Part shown: positions 18,326 to 28,127 of the stretch, in pieces
How the letters are laid out: each line of letters opens with the position of its first letter
Numbering within the stretch: the stretch's first letter is position 1
Assembly: GCF_000153165.2 (NCBI RefSeq)
Contig: NC_014472.1
Span: 989,501 to 1,053,500, forward strand
DNA: 64,000 nucleotides
Reading direction: 5' to 3'
From: Maribacter sp. HTCC2170
Lineage (GTDB): Bacteria > Bacteroidota > Bacteroidia > Flavobacteriales > Flavobacteriaceae
Notes under the pieces: generated by a model
Database searches by the model: none
What the model was told of the DNA's origin: nothing
Seen by the model: only the letters and a program-made list of their open reading frames with translations
Made by a program: the position numbers and the translations under genes

Positions 18326-18408
18326 CTGTTTAATAGTACAATTGCTATCCAGGCCCTAGCTCAATATACACCTCTAATAAGTACAGTCATCCGTTCCAAT
18401 AGTAAAAG

Positions 18409-19974
18409 TTATTTCAGTTCCAATCTCTCAGTATTGTTAAGATTTTTTCCTCTAATATCTTCAAAAACCCCTATCATTTCTTTCAACTTTTCCGAATGGG
18501 ACACAGCCAGATTATTTTGCTGTCCAATATCCGATTTTAAATTGTACAATTGATATTCTTTGTCATTGCCCAATTCAATATTTACATATTTGTTCTTGGC
18601 TTGTCCTTGATATGGAGGAATCATTACCCAATCCCCTTTGCGCAAGGCAGTTCTTGTTGAAGCTTCAAGTATTAAAGTTTCTCTACCCGCATTGCTTTTA
18701 CCCATTAACACATCTAACATATTTTCACTATCACTGGTATTTTCCTTACTGTTTACCAGAAAAGCGAGAGATGAAAATAAATCCAACTGAGATACCATGG
18801 CCTCAGAAGTTCCTGGAATAATTTTTCCTTTCCAGTAAGCAATAAAAGGCACACGAGTGCCAGCTTCAAACAAACTATATTTGCCCCCCCGCAAAACCCC
18901 TGCAGGTTTGTGCTTACCTAGTTTTTTTACGGAATCATCATAATACCCATCGTTAACCACAGGACCATTATCACTTGAAAATATGATAAGTGTATTTTCT
19001 AGCAACCCTTCTGATTTCAAAGTTTTCATGAATTCTCCAATCATCCAGTCTGCTTCCACAATAACATCTCCTCTTGGCCCCATACCAGATTTACCGACAA
19101 AACGGGCGTGTGGCGTACGTGGCACATGAGGTTGCTGTAACGCATAATACAGGAAAAAAGGGGAGTTCTTATGGTCTTTTACATACTGTTGAGCCTCCTC
19201 CAAAAAATAATCTGCCATATCTTCGTCGACCCATTTGGCTGCTTCACCACCCTTCATGAAACCTATTCGTGGAATACCGTTCACTATACTATTATTATGC
19301 CCATGATGCCATTTCATCTTTAACATTTCAGGGTTTTTCAATCCTGTAGGCTCGCCTTCAAAATTTTTGTTATAATCGACCTCAATCGGATCACTTGGGT
19401 CTAAGTTTACTACATTCCCATTTTCTATATATACTGTTGGCACCCTATCCTGTGTGGCTGCCAAAATATTACTGTAGTCAAACCCTACTTCATTGGGACC
19501 AGGAGAGATACGCTGGTTCCAATCTACATTTCCGCTACCCAAACCTAAGTGCCATTTACCAACTATACCAGTATAATATCCCTCTTTCTTAAGCATTTTA
19601 GGAATGGTTGTCTGAGCAGTGTCAATAATTAAGGGAGCCGTTCCAGGAAGAATTTTGGCTTTTTTATTTCTCCAGGGATAAATACCTGTCAGCAATGCAT
19701 ACCTGCTAGGGGTACAAGTCGCAGAAGAGGCATACCCATTTGTAAAACGCAATCCCCCATTTGCCAATTTATCCAAATTTGGAGTTTTTAATTCAGTCGC
19801 GCCATAAGCCCCTAATTCCCCATATCCCAAATCATCTGCATAAATAACAATGATATTAGGCTTGTCGGTTAATGTCTCAGCAGTTTCTTTTGAAACATCT
19901 TTATTTTCCTTGCAAGAGAAAAAAATTAGTGATGTTAATACGCATAGAAAGTTGAATTGAATTGTCTTGCTCAT
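18409..19974 (-). CDS. Sulfatase (S1 family, arylsulfatase type), lipoprotein
   Basis: Removes sulfate esters from polysaccharide-derived sugars. 521 residues with lipobox FFSC (C21), so a surface or periplasmic lipoprotein. Metal-binding YADDLGYGEL (D47, D48) and the formylglycine motif C87-T-P-S-R with downstream ALLTG are canonical S1. SSDNGPVVNDG supplies later metal ligands. It is followed on the same strand by nothing coding, and is preceded by another sulfatase gene 24 bases away, making an operon with sulfatase, PhyH and AraC genes plausible. The substrate position is unknown; an L-galactose or galactan sulfate would fit the locus. Confidence 0.93.
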   Translation of the reverse strand: MSKTIQFNFLCVLTSLIFFSCKENKDVSKETAETLTDKPNIIVIYADDLGYGELGAYGATELKTPNLDKLANGGLRFTNGYASSATCTPSRYALLTGIYPWRNKKAKILPGTAPLIIDTAQTTIPKMLKKEGYYTGIVGKWHLGLGSGNVDWNQRISPGPNEVGFDYSNILAATQDRVPTVYIENGNVVNLDPSDPIEVDYNKNFEGEPTGLKNPEMLKMKWHHGHNNSIVNGIPRIGFMKGGEAAKWVDEDMADYFLEEAQQYVKDHKNSPFFLYYALQQPHVPRTPHARFVGKSGMGPRGDVIVEADWMIGEFMKTLKSEGLLENTLIIFSSDNGPVVNDGYYDDSVKKLGKHKPAGVLRGGKYSLFEAGTRVPFIAYWKGKIIPGTSEAMVSQLDLFSSLAFLVNSKENTSDSENMLDVLMGKSNAGRETLILEASTRTALRKGDWVMIPPYQGQAKNKYVNIELGNDKEYQLYNLKSDIGQQNNLAVSHSEKLKEMIGVFEDIRGKNLNNTERLELK

Positions 19975-19998
19975 ATGTACAATATTATATTTTGCTTA

Positions 19999-21876
19999 TT
20001 ATTTGGAATTTATAAATTCAATACGCCTTTTTACCAAGTCGCCATCTTTCGCTAGCCAATCTGTTGGAAATATTGAATTTGTTATGTGAATTTCAAAATC
20101 AGGTTGCACCATTTTTAAAAGGGCAATACTATTCAATATCAAATTGGCCTCTGTCTCCGATTTGGCATTTTTCACAATCTCGAGTAGGTTGTCATTTGTA
20201 ACCTTTTGATTGTTTAGAACCAAAAATTCAGCAGCCCTAATACGCACCAAGTTTTCTTCTTCACTTTCAATCATTTTTTCTGCTGTTTTATAGAAAGAAG
20301 AAGCCTGTTCACCAAAAGAACTACAAACAATTAAACTCCAATATTTCTTCCATGGATTATCAGATTCAAGAGTGACCCTTAATCTATCCTTAACATCATC
20401 AAAAGTTTTTAAACTCATGTCGGCAATTGTAATTAGCTCTGCTATCTCCGTTTTGTTCCGTTTTCCAAAATCCACAGGATTCAAAAGACCATTTTCTATA
20501 AAGTGTGGTTCAGGATAAAAACTCAAATCAGGCATTGATTTTACTTGCTTCTGCAAATCTTGCCGCAGGTCCTCCAAAATTTCTCTGTTAGCTGGATTAG
20601 CCGCTAAATTATGAATTTCATGTGGGTCTTTTTCTATGTTGTACAGGGCTTCTGCCGCTCTTGGCCTGAAAAACTGCTGTTGAGCCTCATTTAATTTACC
20701 TTCTTGAAAGAGTTCGTACCATTCTTTATAGGCCAACATTTTATACCGATAAAAATTGTAAAGACCGTCTATAATAAAAGGTTGGTAATTACGAATGTAC
20801 TTGTATTTTCCTTTCCTTATCGACCTTACCAAGTCATATTTCTCATCAAACCTATCTGCATAGCCAAAAGTCGTGTCCATATCATTCAAATCCTCTTGAG
20901 TAACTCCCTTTCCCAGAAAAGGAGTTCCGTCCATTTGCTCCGGGACGGAAATTCCAGCTAAGTTTAAAATAGTGGGTGCTAAGTCAATAAACTCAACAAA
21001 TGCATCAGTTCTATTCCCCATCTGCAGCGGTGATAAATGCTTCCATTTTTCAGGAATATAGACTAACATTGGTACATTTAGTCCGCTTTCATAAACGTAT
21101 CCTTTACTTCTGGGAAGTACACCACCATGATCTCCATAATAAAAAATAATGGTGTTTTCCATAAGATTATCATCCTCTAGTTGTTTTATAAAATTCCCGA
21201 TTTGAATATCAGCTTTTTGATGCAAATCATGATATATGGCATTGGTATAGCGGTAGATAGCCGTATTGGGATGATAAGGGAAGACGGTAACGTTCTGCAC
21301 CGAGGTCTTCGTAATATTTCGTTGCATTTGGTTTTCGCTGAAATGCAATTGACCTTCATGTGTTGTGCCAAAATTTTGCACATGGAAAAATGGCTGGTCT
21401 GGTTTACGATTTTGATAAGAAGCTCCGCGTGAAGATTCGTCCCATACTTTTCCTGACTTAACAAAATTGTAGTCTTCTTTAGAATTGTTCGTGGTATAAT
21501 AACCCACTTCCCTAAGATACTCGGGAAACATCCTTAACCCTTGGGGCATTGGTGACAATTTCATTTTGCGATGATATTGCGACCCAACCCTGGGGGCATA
21601 ACATCCAGAGATAATTGTACTACGAGCCACAGAACAGACAGGAGCATTTGAAAATGCATTGTTAAAAACAATGCCCTTATCCGCGAGCGTTTCTATTTGT
21701 GGCATTGAGGCTCCATCCTTGTCATAAAGTTTTAAAAAATGTTTGGAATTATCTTCAGTTACCAACCAAACAATATTAGGTTTTTCATCTTGGCCTTGAG
21801 ATTGTATTGTTTGGATACAAAAAAATCCCAAAATAAAAAGTAATATGTTGGTCCAAACGTTTAAAAAATCTCTCAT
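19999..21876 (-). CDS. Sulfatase (S1 family, N-sulfoglucosamine sulfohydrolase-like)
   Basis: 625 residues with an N-terminal signal segment (ILLFILGFFCIQTIQSQ). The metal site is VTEDNS instead of the usual ADD pair, and the formylglycine motif is C81-S-V-A-R-S rather than CxPSR; both variants occur in the S1 branch related to heparan N-sulfatase. YYGDHGGVLPRSKG follows the expected second metal block. Beyond about residue 470 is a helical, HEAT-like extension (RAAEFLVLNNQKVTNDNLLEIV). It lies between the other sulfatase and the PhyH gene in one orientation. Confidence 0.88.
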   Translation of the reverse strand: MRDFLNVWTNILLFILGFFCIQTIQSQGQDEKPNIVWLVTEDNSKHFLKLYDKDGASMPQIETLADKGIVFNNAFSNAPVCSVARSTIISGCYAPRVGSQYHRKMKLSPMPQGLRMFPEYLREVGYYTTNNSKEDYNFVKSGKVWDESSRGASYQNRKPDQPFFHVQNFGTTHEGQLHFSENQMQRNITKTSVQNVTVFPYHPNTAIYRYTNAIYHDLHQKADIQIGNFIKQLEDDNLMENTIIFYYGDHGGVLPRSKGYVYESGLNVPMLVYIPEKWKHLSPLQMGNRTDAFVEFIDLAPTILNLAGISVPEQMDGTPFLGKGVTQEDLNDMDTTFGYADRFDEKYDLVRSIRKGKYKYIRNYQPFIIDGLYNFYRYKMLAYKEWYELFQEGKLNEAQQQFFRPRAAEALYNIEKDPHEIHNLAANPANREILEDLRQDLQKQVKSMPDLSFYPEPHFIENGLLNPVDFGKRNKTEIAELITIADMSLKTFDDVKDRLRVTLESDNPWKKYWSLIVCSSFGEQASSFYKTAEKMIESEEENLVRIRAAEFLVLNNQKVTNDNLLEIVKNAKSETEANLILNSIALLKMVQPDFEIHITNSIFPTDWLAKDGDLVKRRIEFINSK

Positions 21877-21922
21877 AACACCTTACAAATTTTAATTTCA
21901 ACTAAGCCAAAAATGAACCATC

Positions 21923-22819
21923 CTATTTTGCATATAAGTTTCTATCCAATAACAATGGAAAAAATTGACCTTTCATTTTATGACCTTTCTCAATTACAGG
22001 CACTCCACTCAATAGAGGTTCATTCGTATTGGAAACCGTACCATCTGCAAAAACGTTCAACACAAAAGCCCTTCGTGAAAATTCAGAAGTATTAGCATAA
22101 GACCCATGCACCATTAGAGGATGATGGAAAGTTCCATACCCTTTCTTCAACTCAATTGCAACACTACTTTTGAATTCTTCTTTTTGTTTTTCATTTAAAC
22201 ACTCCTTAAAATCATCCATTGGTCCGGTTAAAACTGGTTTATCCAATAAACCCCATTTATGACTCTTTGGAATATAATGTAAACAACCGTTTTCTTTTGT
22301 TGAATCATCTAATCCTGTCCAGCAAGTTAAGTGCTGCATTTCAATAGTCCGGGTCCAATAAGAATAATCCTGGTGCCAAGCGACTACTCCACCATGCTTT
22401 GCAGGCTTACAAAACAACTGATCGTGCCAAAAACGCACTGACCTGTCACCCAACAATTGACTGGCGGCCATTAAAAAAGCAGGGTTCCAATTTACGTCGT
22501 GAAAACCGGGGGTAATTCGCCAGTGACCTAAGGAATGAAATATTGCTTTGTTCGGATCAACCGATTCATTGGAATGAAACTCATAGAAAAGATCATTTGC
22601 CGGATGATTAGGATCTTGGATTTCGACGAGCTCATTAATTAATCTATCCACTTGCCAGTCGTCAAGCAACTTTATATTGGACAAATAACCGTTCTCATGA
22701 AAAAAAGCAACCTGTTCATCTGAGAGTTTATAGGGTTCCCATTCTTTATGTGATTGTGGCCATTTAAATAAATCAGAGGCCAATCCATGAACCTTGGACA
22801 AATCTTTAACTGTTCGCAT
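21923..22819 (-). CDS. Phytanoyl-CoA dioxygenase (PhyH) family protein
   Basis: Fe(II)/2-oxoglutarate-dependent oxygenase of 298 residues. The metal triad is visible as H149-x-D151 in AWHQDYSYW and H238 in LMVHGSYAN, with a following Arg-Arg pair suited to 2-oxoglutarate. No signal peptide, so cytoplasmic. Bacterial PhyH proteins act on varied small molecules; sugar-linked substrates are possible in this setting. The gene's start lies inside the 3' end of the AraC regulator gene (14-base overlap), so the two are translationally linked. Confidence 0.85.
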   Translation of the reverse strand: MRTVKDLSKVHGLASDLFKWPQSHKEWEPYKLSDEQVAFFHENGYLSNIKLLDDWQVDRLINELVEIQDPNHPANDLFYEFHSNESVDPNKAIFHSLGHWRITPGFHDVNWNPAFLMAASQLLGDRSVRFWHDQLFCKPAKHGGVVAWHQDYSYWTRTIEMQHLTCWTGLDDSTKENGCLHYIPKSHKWGLLDKPVLTGPMDDFKECLNEKQKEEFKSSVAIELKKGYGTFHHPLMVHGSYANTSEFSRRAFVLNVFADGTVSNTNEPLLSGVPVIEKGHKMKGQFFPLLLDRNLYAK

Positions 22820-23729
22820 AGTTCTTCTTTTTTATTTCAACTTTTGACAGATGGCCCTTATCCAACTTAGTGAATCCTGCTCTATATTCAGTAGGAGACA
22901 TATTCATTATTGACCTAAATTGTCTATTAAAATTAGAAATATTGTTGAAACCGGATTCATAACAAATCGCCGTAATGTTACTTTCACGCTCGAGTATTAA
23001 CCTACAGGCATATCCTATTCGAACTTCATTTAGATATCTGGAAAAGGTTTTTCGATTTACACGTTTAAAGAACCTACTAAATGCTGAAGGATTCATGTTG
23101 GCTACCTTTGCAACCTGTTCTAGGTTAATAGACCGCATAAAATTTTCAAAAACAAACTCATAAGTCCTATCCAAACTTTCGTTTTGATTCTTTTTGAATG
23201 AATTTACAAAGACCTCACTACATAGTAGTTTACTTTCAGGGTGTTCTGCTAGAATTTGCAAAAGCTTAATAAATTCTATTGTCCTTCCAAATCCGACCTT
23301 CATTTCGGCAATTTGCTTTATCAATCGAATGACGCTATGATCAAGGCCATTAAATTTAATCCCATATCTTGCTTCTTGCAGTAAATTGGCTATTGGTTCC
23401 ATTTCATTTAAAGAGAGAAAATCTATGCCTAGAAATTGTTTTTTAAAATGGATAACTATATCCTCAGCAATCAAATCAGATTTTTCATCAAAGTACACTT
23501 CATCATTCAACCACATATGTGGCAGATTTTTGCCTATTAACACAACTTCTCCTTCATCAAACTTTTCAATACTATCACCAACAAATCTGGTTCCGGCGCT
23601 TTTAATAGTTAACACTAATTCCAACTCTGGATGATAATGCCAAATCTTCAAGAAGTATGGCACACGATGTTTTGTAACCATAAAAGAATTGTTTTCCGGA
23701 GTTTCCCTATTTAGTAGATGGAGTCTCAT
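22806..23729 (-). CDS. AraC family transcriptional regulator
   Basis: 307 residues: an N-terminal cupin-like sensing domain (PYFLKIWHYHPELELVLTIKSAG, then EVVLIGKNLPHMW) and a C-terminal double helix-turn-helix of about 100 residues (EQVAKVANMNPSAFSRFFK and ICYESGFNNISNFNRQFR). It is divergent from the MDR/UxaA/UxaB/GH29 run, with a shared 180-base intergenic region, and overlaps the PhyH gene. A sugar or sugar-acid-responsive control of the catabolic run is the likely role. Confidence 0.9.
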   Translation of the reverse strand: MRLHLLNRETPENNSFMVTKHRVPYFLKIWHYHPELELVLTIKSAGTRFVGDSIEKFDEGEVVLIGKNLPHMWLNDEVYFDEKSDLIAEDIVIHFKKQFLGIDFLSLNEMEPIANLLQEARYGIKFNGLDHSVIRLIKQIAEMKVGFGRTIEFIKLLQILAEHPESKLLCSEVFVNSFKKNQNESLDRTYEFVFENFMRSINLEQVAKVANMNPSAFSRFFKRVNRKTFSRYLNEVRIGYACRLILERESNITAICYESGFNNISNFNRQFRSIMNMSPTEYRAGFTKLDKGHLSKVEIKKKNYANS

Positions 23730-23825
23730 TTTGGCACTAATAATTTAAGAAATAAACCAACATTTAAATTACAAAAATTACATCAAATACCCATAATAGG
23801 CAAAAAAAGTATTGCTTATGGTTTT

Positions 23826-23864
23826 AAAAGTAGTGGGTTTTTCCTTTTTATCCGAGTACTTTTG
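23826..23864 (+). promoter_or_regulatory. Divergent promoter region with inverted repeat and -7 box
   Basis: AAAAGTA (23826-23832) and TACTTTT (23857-23863) form an inverted repeat separated by 24 bases. The right arm is part of TACTTTTG (23857-23864), a perfect match to the -7 consensus TAnnTTTG, 45 bases before the MDR start. No -33 TTG at the usual distance was seen, which would fit an activator-dependent promoter under the adjacent AraC protein. Confidence 0.4.
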
Positions 23865-23909
23865 ACTTAGTAGGTCTAAGAACAAAATCATAATATTCGT
23901 TCTAAAAAC

Positions 23910-24923
23910 ATGAAATATATAGTTTGCGAAAAACCTGGAAAATTCCTCTTAAAAGAGAAAAAAGCGCCGTTAGGCGTAAAAGGCCATGCTTTGTTGAAAA
24001 TAAACAAGGTTGGTATTTGCGGCACAGACCTACATGCTTATGCTGGGAATCAGGCATTTTTCACTTACCCTCGTATATTAGGTCATGAATTAGCTGCAGA
24101 AATAATCTCTATCCCCACTAACCAAAAAGGTCTAAAAGCCGGTGATAAGGTCGTAATAATGCCTTATGTTAGTTGCAATACATGTATTGCCTGTAGAAAT
24201 GGCAAAAATAATTGTTGTACGAACATGCAAGTATTGGGCATACACACCGATGGAGGTATGCAAGAAAAAATTAACGTTCCAATAGAATTGTTGCTTAAAG
24301 CCAATGAACTTACGGATGATGAAATAGCTATTGTAGAGCCTTTGGCTATTGGGGCACATGCTATTAGTAGATCAGGACTTTCAAAGGATGAGACTGCAGT
24401 CGTGGTCGGTTGCGGGCCGATAGGACTGGGTATTATGAAATTGGCTCAACTTGAAGGTGTACAGATAATCGCAATAGATAACAATAGTGAACGATTGAGT
24501 TTTGCCAAAGAGATTATGGGCATTGATCATACAATAATTGCCAATAATGATACTGTTAACGAAGTGATGAAAATAACTAAGGGAGACCTGGCGACCACTG
24601 TTTTTGATGCTTCTGGAAATAAACTGGCTTTGGAATCAGGAATCCATTATATGTCACATGGTGGACGATACATCTTAGTAGGATTATCCAAAGGGAACCT
24701 AAATTTTGTTCACCCTGAAATTCATGCCAAAGAATCTACAATTTTGTGTAGTAGAAATGCCACTTTGGATGATTTTAAACATGTTATGACCGTGCTCAAA
24801 AAGAAACAATTTCCAGTTTCATCTTTCATAACCCATAATGTAGATTTCACCAATATGATCCACAATTTTGATAATTGGCTGGATCCAGCCACGGGTGTCA
24901 TTAAAGCTACTGTGGACTTTTAA
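23910..24923 (+). CDS. Zinc-dependent MDR dehydrogenase, probable L-galactonate 5-dehydrogenase
   Basis: 337-residue medium-chain dehydrogenase. Catalytic zinc ligands C37 and H59-E60 (GICGTDLH; GHELAAE), structural zinc cysteines C89, C92, C95 and C103, and a Rossmann loop GCGPIGLG are all present. By family it oxidises a polyol or sugar acid. First gene of a run with UxaA, UxaB, a sugar lactonase, an SDR and FucP, where an L-galactonate to D-tagaturonate oxidation is the missing step; oxidation of L-fuconate is the alternative. The functional assignment is inferred from context. Confidence 0.82.
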   Translation: MKYIVCEKPGKFLLKEKKAPLGVKGHALLKINKVGICGTDLHAYAGNQAFFTYPRILGHELAAEIISIPTNQKGLKAGDKVVIMPYVSCNTCIACRNGKNNCCTNMQVLGIHTDGGMQEKINVPIELLLKANELTDDEIAIVEPLAIGAHAISRSGLSKDETAVVVGCGPIGLGIMKLAQLEGVQIIAIDNNSERLSFAKEIMGIDHTIIANNDTVNEVMKITKGDLATTVFDASGNKLALESGIHYMSHGGRYILVGLSKGNLNFVHPEIHAKESTILCSRNATLDDFKHVMTVLKKKQFPVSSFITHNVDFTNMIHNFDNWLDPATGVIKATVDF

Positions 24924-24938
24924 ATTGATTGAACAAAT

Positions 24939-24977
24939 ATGAAAAAAGTAATAAGGATTGGTGAGATAATGCTTTAA
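24939..24977 (+). pseudogene. 12-codon remnant resembling the start of 2-keto-3-deoxygluconate kinase
   Basis: Between the MDR and UxaA genes, an ATG frame reads MKKVIRIGEIML and stops. The K-V-x-x-I/F-G-E-I-M-L start is the typical N-terminus of PfkB-type KDG kinases. No further kinase coding follows in any frame, so this looks like the stub of a deleted kdgK. The match is short and could be chance. Confidence 0.4.
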
Positions 24978-25007
24978 AAAATAACCAACATATATTTCAA
25001 TTTTAAT

Positions 25008-26660
25008 ATGCCGATTAAATATCTACAAATAGATTCTAGGGATAACCTAATGGTGGCTTTGGCCAATTTAGATGAAGGTTTCAAAGTCTCCATAAATGAT
25101 AGCGAGATTATTCTAAAAGAGGATGTTAAAGCCAAACATAAATTCACCATGAACGACTTCGAAATCGGTGATGAACTTTATATGTACGGCGTTTTGATAG
25201 GCAAAGCCACAACAACAATAAAAAGTGGTACTGCAATTACCGTCAATAATGTAAAACATGCCTCTGAAGATTATAAAACAGTTGAACAAAAATATCATTG
25301 GGAGGCTCCAAACATTGAAAAATTCAAGAACAGAACCTTTAATGGATACCATCGAGCAAATGGAACCGTTGGCACAGCCAATTATTGGTTGGTTATTCCG
25401 TTGGTTTTTTGCGAAAACAAGAATGTTGATGTACTCGAAGAAATATTTATAGAATCTTTGGGTTACCAAACCCAAAAGGATTTTGAGATCAATACCCAAG
25501 CACTGATTAGCAAATTTAAAGAAGGAGCTTCCGAGGAAGACATTTACGATACGCCAATAATCACAACCAAAGAAGAAATAAAGAAAAACAGGGTTTTCCC
25601 CAACGTTGATGGTATTAAGTTTTTGAGACATGATGGAGGTTGTGGTGGAACCAGACAAGACTCGGATGCACTCTGTAGATTATTGGCAGGTTATATCACC
25701 AACCCAAATGTGGCTGGAGCAACAGTTTTAAGTTTAGGTTGTCAACATGCTCAAATACCAATACTACAAGAAGCAATCGCAACGAACGACCCTGAATTCG
25801 CAAAACCTGTCTACTATTTGGAGCAGCAAAATATCAGTAGTGAAAAACAGTTGATTGAAGAAGCCGTGAAACACACTTTTGTTGGTCTTACCAAAGCAAA
25901 TAATATCAAAAGAAGTCCCGCTCCCTTAAGTAAACTTGTACTTGGATTGGAGTGCGGTGCTTCTGACGGATTCTCAGGGATTTCTGCAAACCCAGCCCTT
26001 GGTTACGCCTCAGATTTATTGGTTGCCTTAGGAGGTTCTCCTGCTCTTTCTGAATTTCCAGAACTCAATGGCGTGGAACAAGAACTAATCAATAGGTGTG
26101 AGACACTGGAGGCGGCCAGCAAATTTGAAAGTATTATGCGTTCCTATTCAGATGCTGCAATTGCCGTTGGATCGGGGTTTGAAAACAATCCATCCCCCGG
26201 AAATATCAAAGACGGTTTGATTACTGACGCGATAAAATCTGCAGGAGCCGCAAAAAAGGGTGGTACTTCCCCTGTTACCGATGTATTGGATTATACAGAA
26301 CAAATCACAAAACCCGGTCTAAATCTTTTATGCACCCCTGGTAATGATGTTGAAAGTACTACAGGCTTGGCTGGCTCTGGATGCACTGTCATTGTCTTCA
26401 CAACTGGGTTGGGAACACCAACTGGCAATCCTATCGCCCCTGTAATTAAACTGTCCAGCAATACCCATTTATTCCAGAAAATGGGAAACTTGATGGACTT
26501 AAATGCAGGCTCAATAATCAGTGGTGAAGATAGTATTGGAAGCATGGGTGAAAAGATTCTGGAATTTATTATCCAAGTGGCAGGAGGTGAACAAGAGACA
26601 AAGGCAAATATGAACGGACAAAATGATTTTATCCCTTGGAAAAGAGGAATTTCACTTTAA
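25008..26660 (+). CDS. uxaA: Altronate dehydratase family protein
   Basis: 550 residues, the length of a fused UxaA. The N-terminal SAF-like segment (LDEGFKVSINDSEIILKED, about residues 1-90) precedes the large catalytic part with HDGGCGGTRQD, LGLECGASDGFSG, PALGYASDLLVALGG and CTPGNDVESTTGLAGSG, the conserved cysteine-containing blocks of the Fe-dependent UxaA/GarD family. It dehydrates D-altronate to 2-keto-3-deoxygluconate. Followed after 7 bases by UxaB. A different C6 aldonate is possible, given the fucose-type neighbours. Confidence 0.9.
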   Translation: MPIKYLQIDSRDNLMVALANLDEGFKVSINDSEIILKEDVKAKHKFTMNDFEIGDELYMYGVLIGKATTTIKSGTAITVNNVKHASEDYKTVEQKYHWEAPNIEKFKNRTFNGYHRANGTVGTANYWLVIPLVFCENKNVDVLEEIFIESLGYQTQKDFEINTQALISKFKEGASEEDIYDTPIITTKEEIKKNRVFPNVDGIKFLRHDGGCGGTRQDSDALCRLLAGYITNPNVAGATVLSLGCQHAQIPILQEAIATNDPEFAKPVYYLEQQNISSEKQLIEEAVKHTFVGLTKANNIKRSPAPLSKLVLGLECGASDGFSGISANPALGYASDLLVALGGSPALSEFPELNGVEQELINRCETLEAASKFESIMRSYSDAAIAVGSGFENNPSPGNIKDGLITDAIKSAGAAKKGGTSPVTDVLDYTEQITKPGLNLLCTPGNDVESTTGLAGSGCTVIVFTTGLGTPTGNPIAPVIKLSSNTHLFQKMGNLMDLNAGSIISGEDSIGSMGEKILEFIIQVAGGEQETKANMNGQNDFIPWKRGISL

Positions 26661-26667
26661 AAAAAGA

Positions 26668-28101
26668 ATGAAATCACTTAAAAGAAAAACAGCTGCAAAC
26701 GTATTCCCAGAGCGAATCTTGCAATTTGGTGCAGGTAATTTTATGCGTGGCTTTATTGACTGGATTGTTCAAGAACTAAACCAGAAGACAGATTTTAACA
26801 GCGGTGTAATAGCAGTAAAACCAACTAATAGAGGCAATTATGATGAGTTGAAATCCCAGGAAGGAGCATATACCCTTTTTTTAAAAGGTATAAAGAATGG
26901 AAAACCCCAGAGTGAATACTCCATTATTGATTGCATACAACGCGTAGTTAATCCATATAAAAATCATGTCGAATATTTGTCATGTGCCAAAAATCCAGAT
27001 TTAAGATTTGTATTTTCAAATACCACGGAAGCAGGAATTATTTATGAAAAGAACGATAAATTAAGTGACACCCCTCAAAGTAGTTTTCCAGGTAAATTAA
27101 CTGCCTTTCTATATCATAGATTTCAACACTTTATGGGTGAAAAAACCAAGAGAGGTTTAATAATCATCCCTTTCGAACTCATTGAGAAAAATGGGCAAAC
27201 TCTAAGAAAAATCATCCTACAACATGCCAAAGATTGGCGCTTGGGTAAAGATTTTATAAATTGGATTATTGAGCATAACTTTTTCTGTGATACCCTTGTT
27301 GATCGGATTGTTCCTGGCTTTCCTAAAACAGAAGAAGTTGAAATCACCACTGAACTGGGCTATAGTGATAAATTAATGGTCGTTGGGGAACAATTTCATT
27401 TGTTAATAATACAGGGGCCACCTGTTTTACGAAATGAATTACCCACAGAAAAATGTGGTTTGAATGTCGTTTTTACAGATAACTTGGAACCATACCGAAC
27501 CAGAAAAGTTCGTATATTAAATGGCGCACATACTACATTGGTTCCAGTGGGTTATTTATATGGTATTGATAATGTTCGAGAGTCTTTGGAAGATCCAATA
27601 GTTGGATCCTTTCTTAAAGATGCTGTATTCAAAGAGATTTGCCCAACTTTGAATCAATCTGAGCAAGAATTAGATCAATTCTCCAGAGATGTCTTAGATA
27701 GATTTAGAAATCCGTATTTGGAACATGCCTTGTTGAGTATCTCTTTAAATTCAATCTCAAAATATAAGACAAGGATTTTACCTTCTGTATTGGACTATAT
27801 CAAAAGAAAAAACGCGCTGCCAAAAAGACTTTTGTTTTCATTAGCAGCTCTAATCGCCTTTTACAAAGGTGAAAGAAACACTGAACCCATACCTTTAAAA
27901 GATACCCAAGAAGTATTGGATTTTTACCATAAACTATGGTCAAATAACAATTACGAAACTATAGTTAACAACGTACTTTCAAATACTGAGTTTTGGAACA
28001 CAGACCTTACCAAATATGATGGATTGGAAGATTTTGTAACCATATGTTTAGCAAATATCATGGACAAAGGAATGAAGGAAGCATTAAAAATGTTCTCTTA
28101 A
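26668..28101 (+). CDS. uxaB: Tagaturonate reductase (mannitol dehydrogenase family)
   Basis: About 477 residues from the ATG at 26668, which follows the UxaA stop by 7 bases; a start at 26623 inside uxaA is also in frame but less likely. PERILQFGAGNFMRGFIDW is the NAD-binding start of UxaB/mannitol dehydrogenases, and KVRILNGAHTTLVPVGYLYG carries the conserved catalytic Lys/Asn/His region. It reduces D-tagaturonate to D-altronate with NADH. Its pairing with uxaA and an MDR dehydrogenase points to an L-galactonate route. Confidence 0.9.
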   Translation: MKSLKRKTAANVFPERILQFGAGNFMRGFIDWIVQELNQKTDFNSGVIAVKPTNRGNYDELKSQEGAYTLFLKGIKNGKPQSEYSIIDCIQRVVNPYKNHVEYLSCAKNPDLRFVFSNTTEAGIIYEKNDKLSDTPQSSFPGKLTAFLYHRFQHFMGEKTKRGLIIIPFELIEKNGQTLRKIILQHAKDWRLGKDFINWIIEHNFFCDTLVDRIVPGFPKTEEVEITTELGYSDKLMVVGEQFHLLIIQGPPVLRNELPTEKCGLNVVFTDNLEPYRTRKVRILNGAHTTLVPVGYLYGIDNVRESLEDPIVGSFLKDAVFKEICPTLNQSEQELDQFSRDVLDRFRNPYLEHALLSISLNSISKYKTRILPSVLDYIKRKNALPKRLLFSLAALIAFYKGERNTEPIPLKDTQEVLDFYHKLWSNNNYETIVNNVLSNTEFWNTDLTKYDGLEDFVTICLANIMDKGMKEALKMFS

Positions 28102-28127
28102 ATCATAGCAATATTTAATTTTCAATT

